In this document: one piece after another, positions 60,590 to 60,612 of the stretch
Position numbering within the stretch: the first letter of the stretch is position 1
How the letters are laid out: every line of letters starts with the position of its first letter
Origin: Pseudoalteromonas sp. Z1A8
GTDB lineage: Bacteria; Pseudomonadota; Gammaproteobacteria; Enterobacterales; Alteromonadaceae
NCBI RefSeq assembly: GCF_011378855.1
Contig: NZ_WTLB01000027.1
Coordinates: 1 to 60,612 of the forward strand
Length of the DNA: 60,612 nt
Direction: 5' to 3'
The notes under the pieces: generated by a model
The model's input: the letters and a program-made list of their open reading frames with translations, nothing else
Database searches by the model: none
What the model was told of the DNA's origin: nothing
Program-made: the position numbers and the translations under genes

Positions 60590-60612
60590 ACGCTTCTTGG
60601 TTTTTTATTACA

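Overview
The window reads as a chromosomal segment of a marine gammaproteobacterium, most likely Pseudoalteromonas or a close relative. The reasons are the AT-rich composition, three large TonB-dependent receptors, the block ccoNOQP-ccoH-ccoI-ccoS-safE-fnr-uspE-ttcA, and a 161-bp palindromic MITE-like repeat with ATACCAATCTGC ends. No rRNA, tRNA, CRISPR array or prophage was seen.

Layout. 1-85: right end of an IS30-like element. 209-4247: OprD-type porin, a MEST-like alpha/beta hydrolase, a DUF2750 protein and an NemA/OYE-type ene-reductase. 4447-9073: a TonB receptor followed by two exported phosphatases (alkaline phosphatase superfamily and PhoD-like), which looks like a phosphoester-scavenging unit. 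9232-18135: recC-recB-recD with overlapping genes. 18298-22268: cytosolic PAS chemoreceptor, exported lipase, MITE-like element and a membrane-anchored beta-rich protein. 22336-32429 (minus strand): ttcA, uspE, fnr, a SafE-like protein, ccoS, ccoI, ccoH and ccoPQON, a complete microaerobic respiration block with two candidate FNR sites. 32769-37962: lipoprotein, second TonB receptor and an unrecognised two-helix membrane protein. 38011-46915 (minus strand): small lipoprotein, csiV, mfd, aguB-aguA, a PilZ protein, an exported HAD dehalogenase and a peroxiredoxin-like protein, with a divergent LysR gene. 48526-53213: a FecI-type sigma factor, a FecR anti-sigma factor and an STN-domain TonB receptor. 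53424-60198: PA2169-type four-helix protein, LysR, aceK, a DUF4124 protein, a divergent PbgA/YejM-family protein, yejL and divergent yejK. 60199-60612: terminator and a pair of 68-nt repeats.

How they work together. The cbb3 oxidase, its copper pump and assembly factors sit with FNR, and FNR-like half-palindromes precede ccoN and uspE. The FecIR-receptor trio is a classic cell-surface signalling set, but its receptor carries two signal-peptide-like segments, two A8 tracts and an in-frame internal start after the STN domain. That is the most unusual structure I found. Other points worth following are the PbgA-like protein whose periplasmic sulfatase-like domain has lost its metal-site signature, the exported haloacid-dehalogenase-like protein behind a peroxiredoxin, and the ttcA leader that can pair over its own ribosome-binding site.
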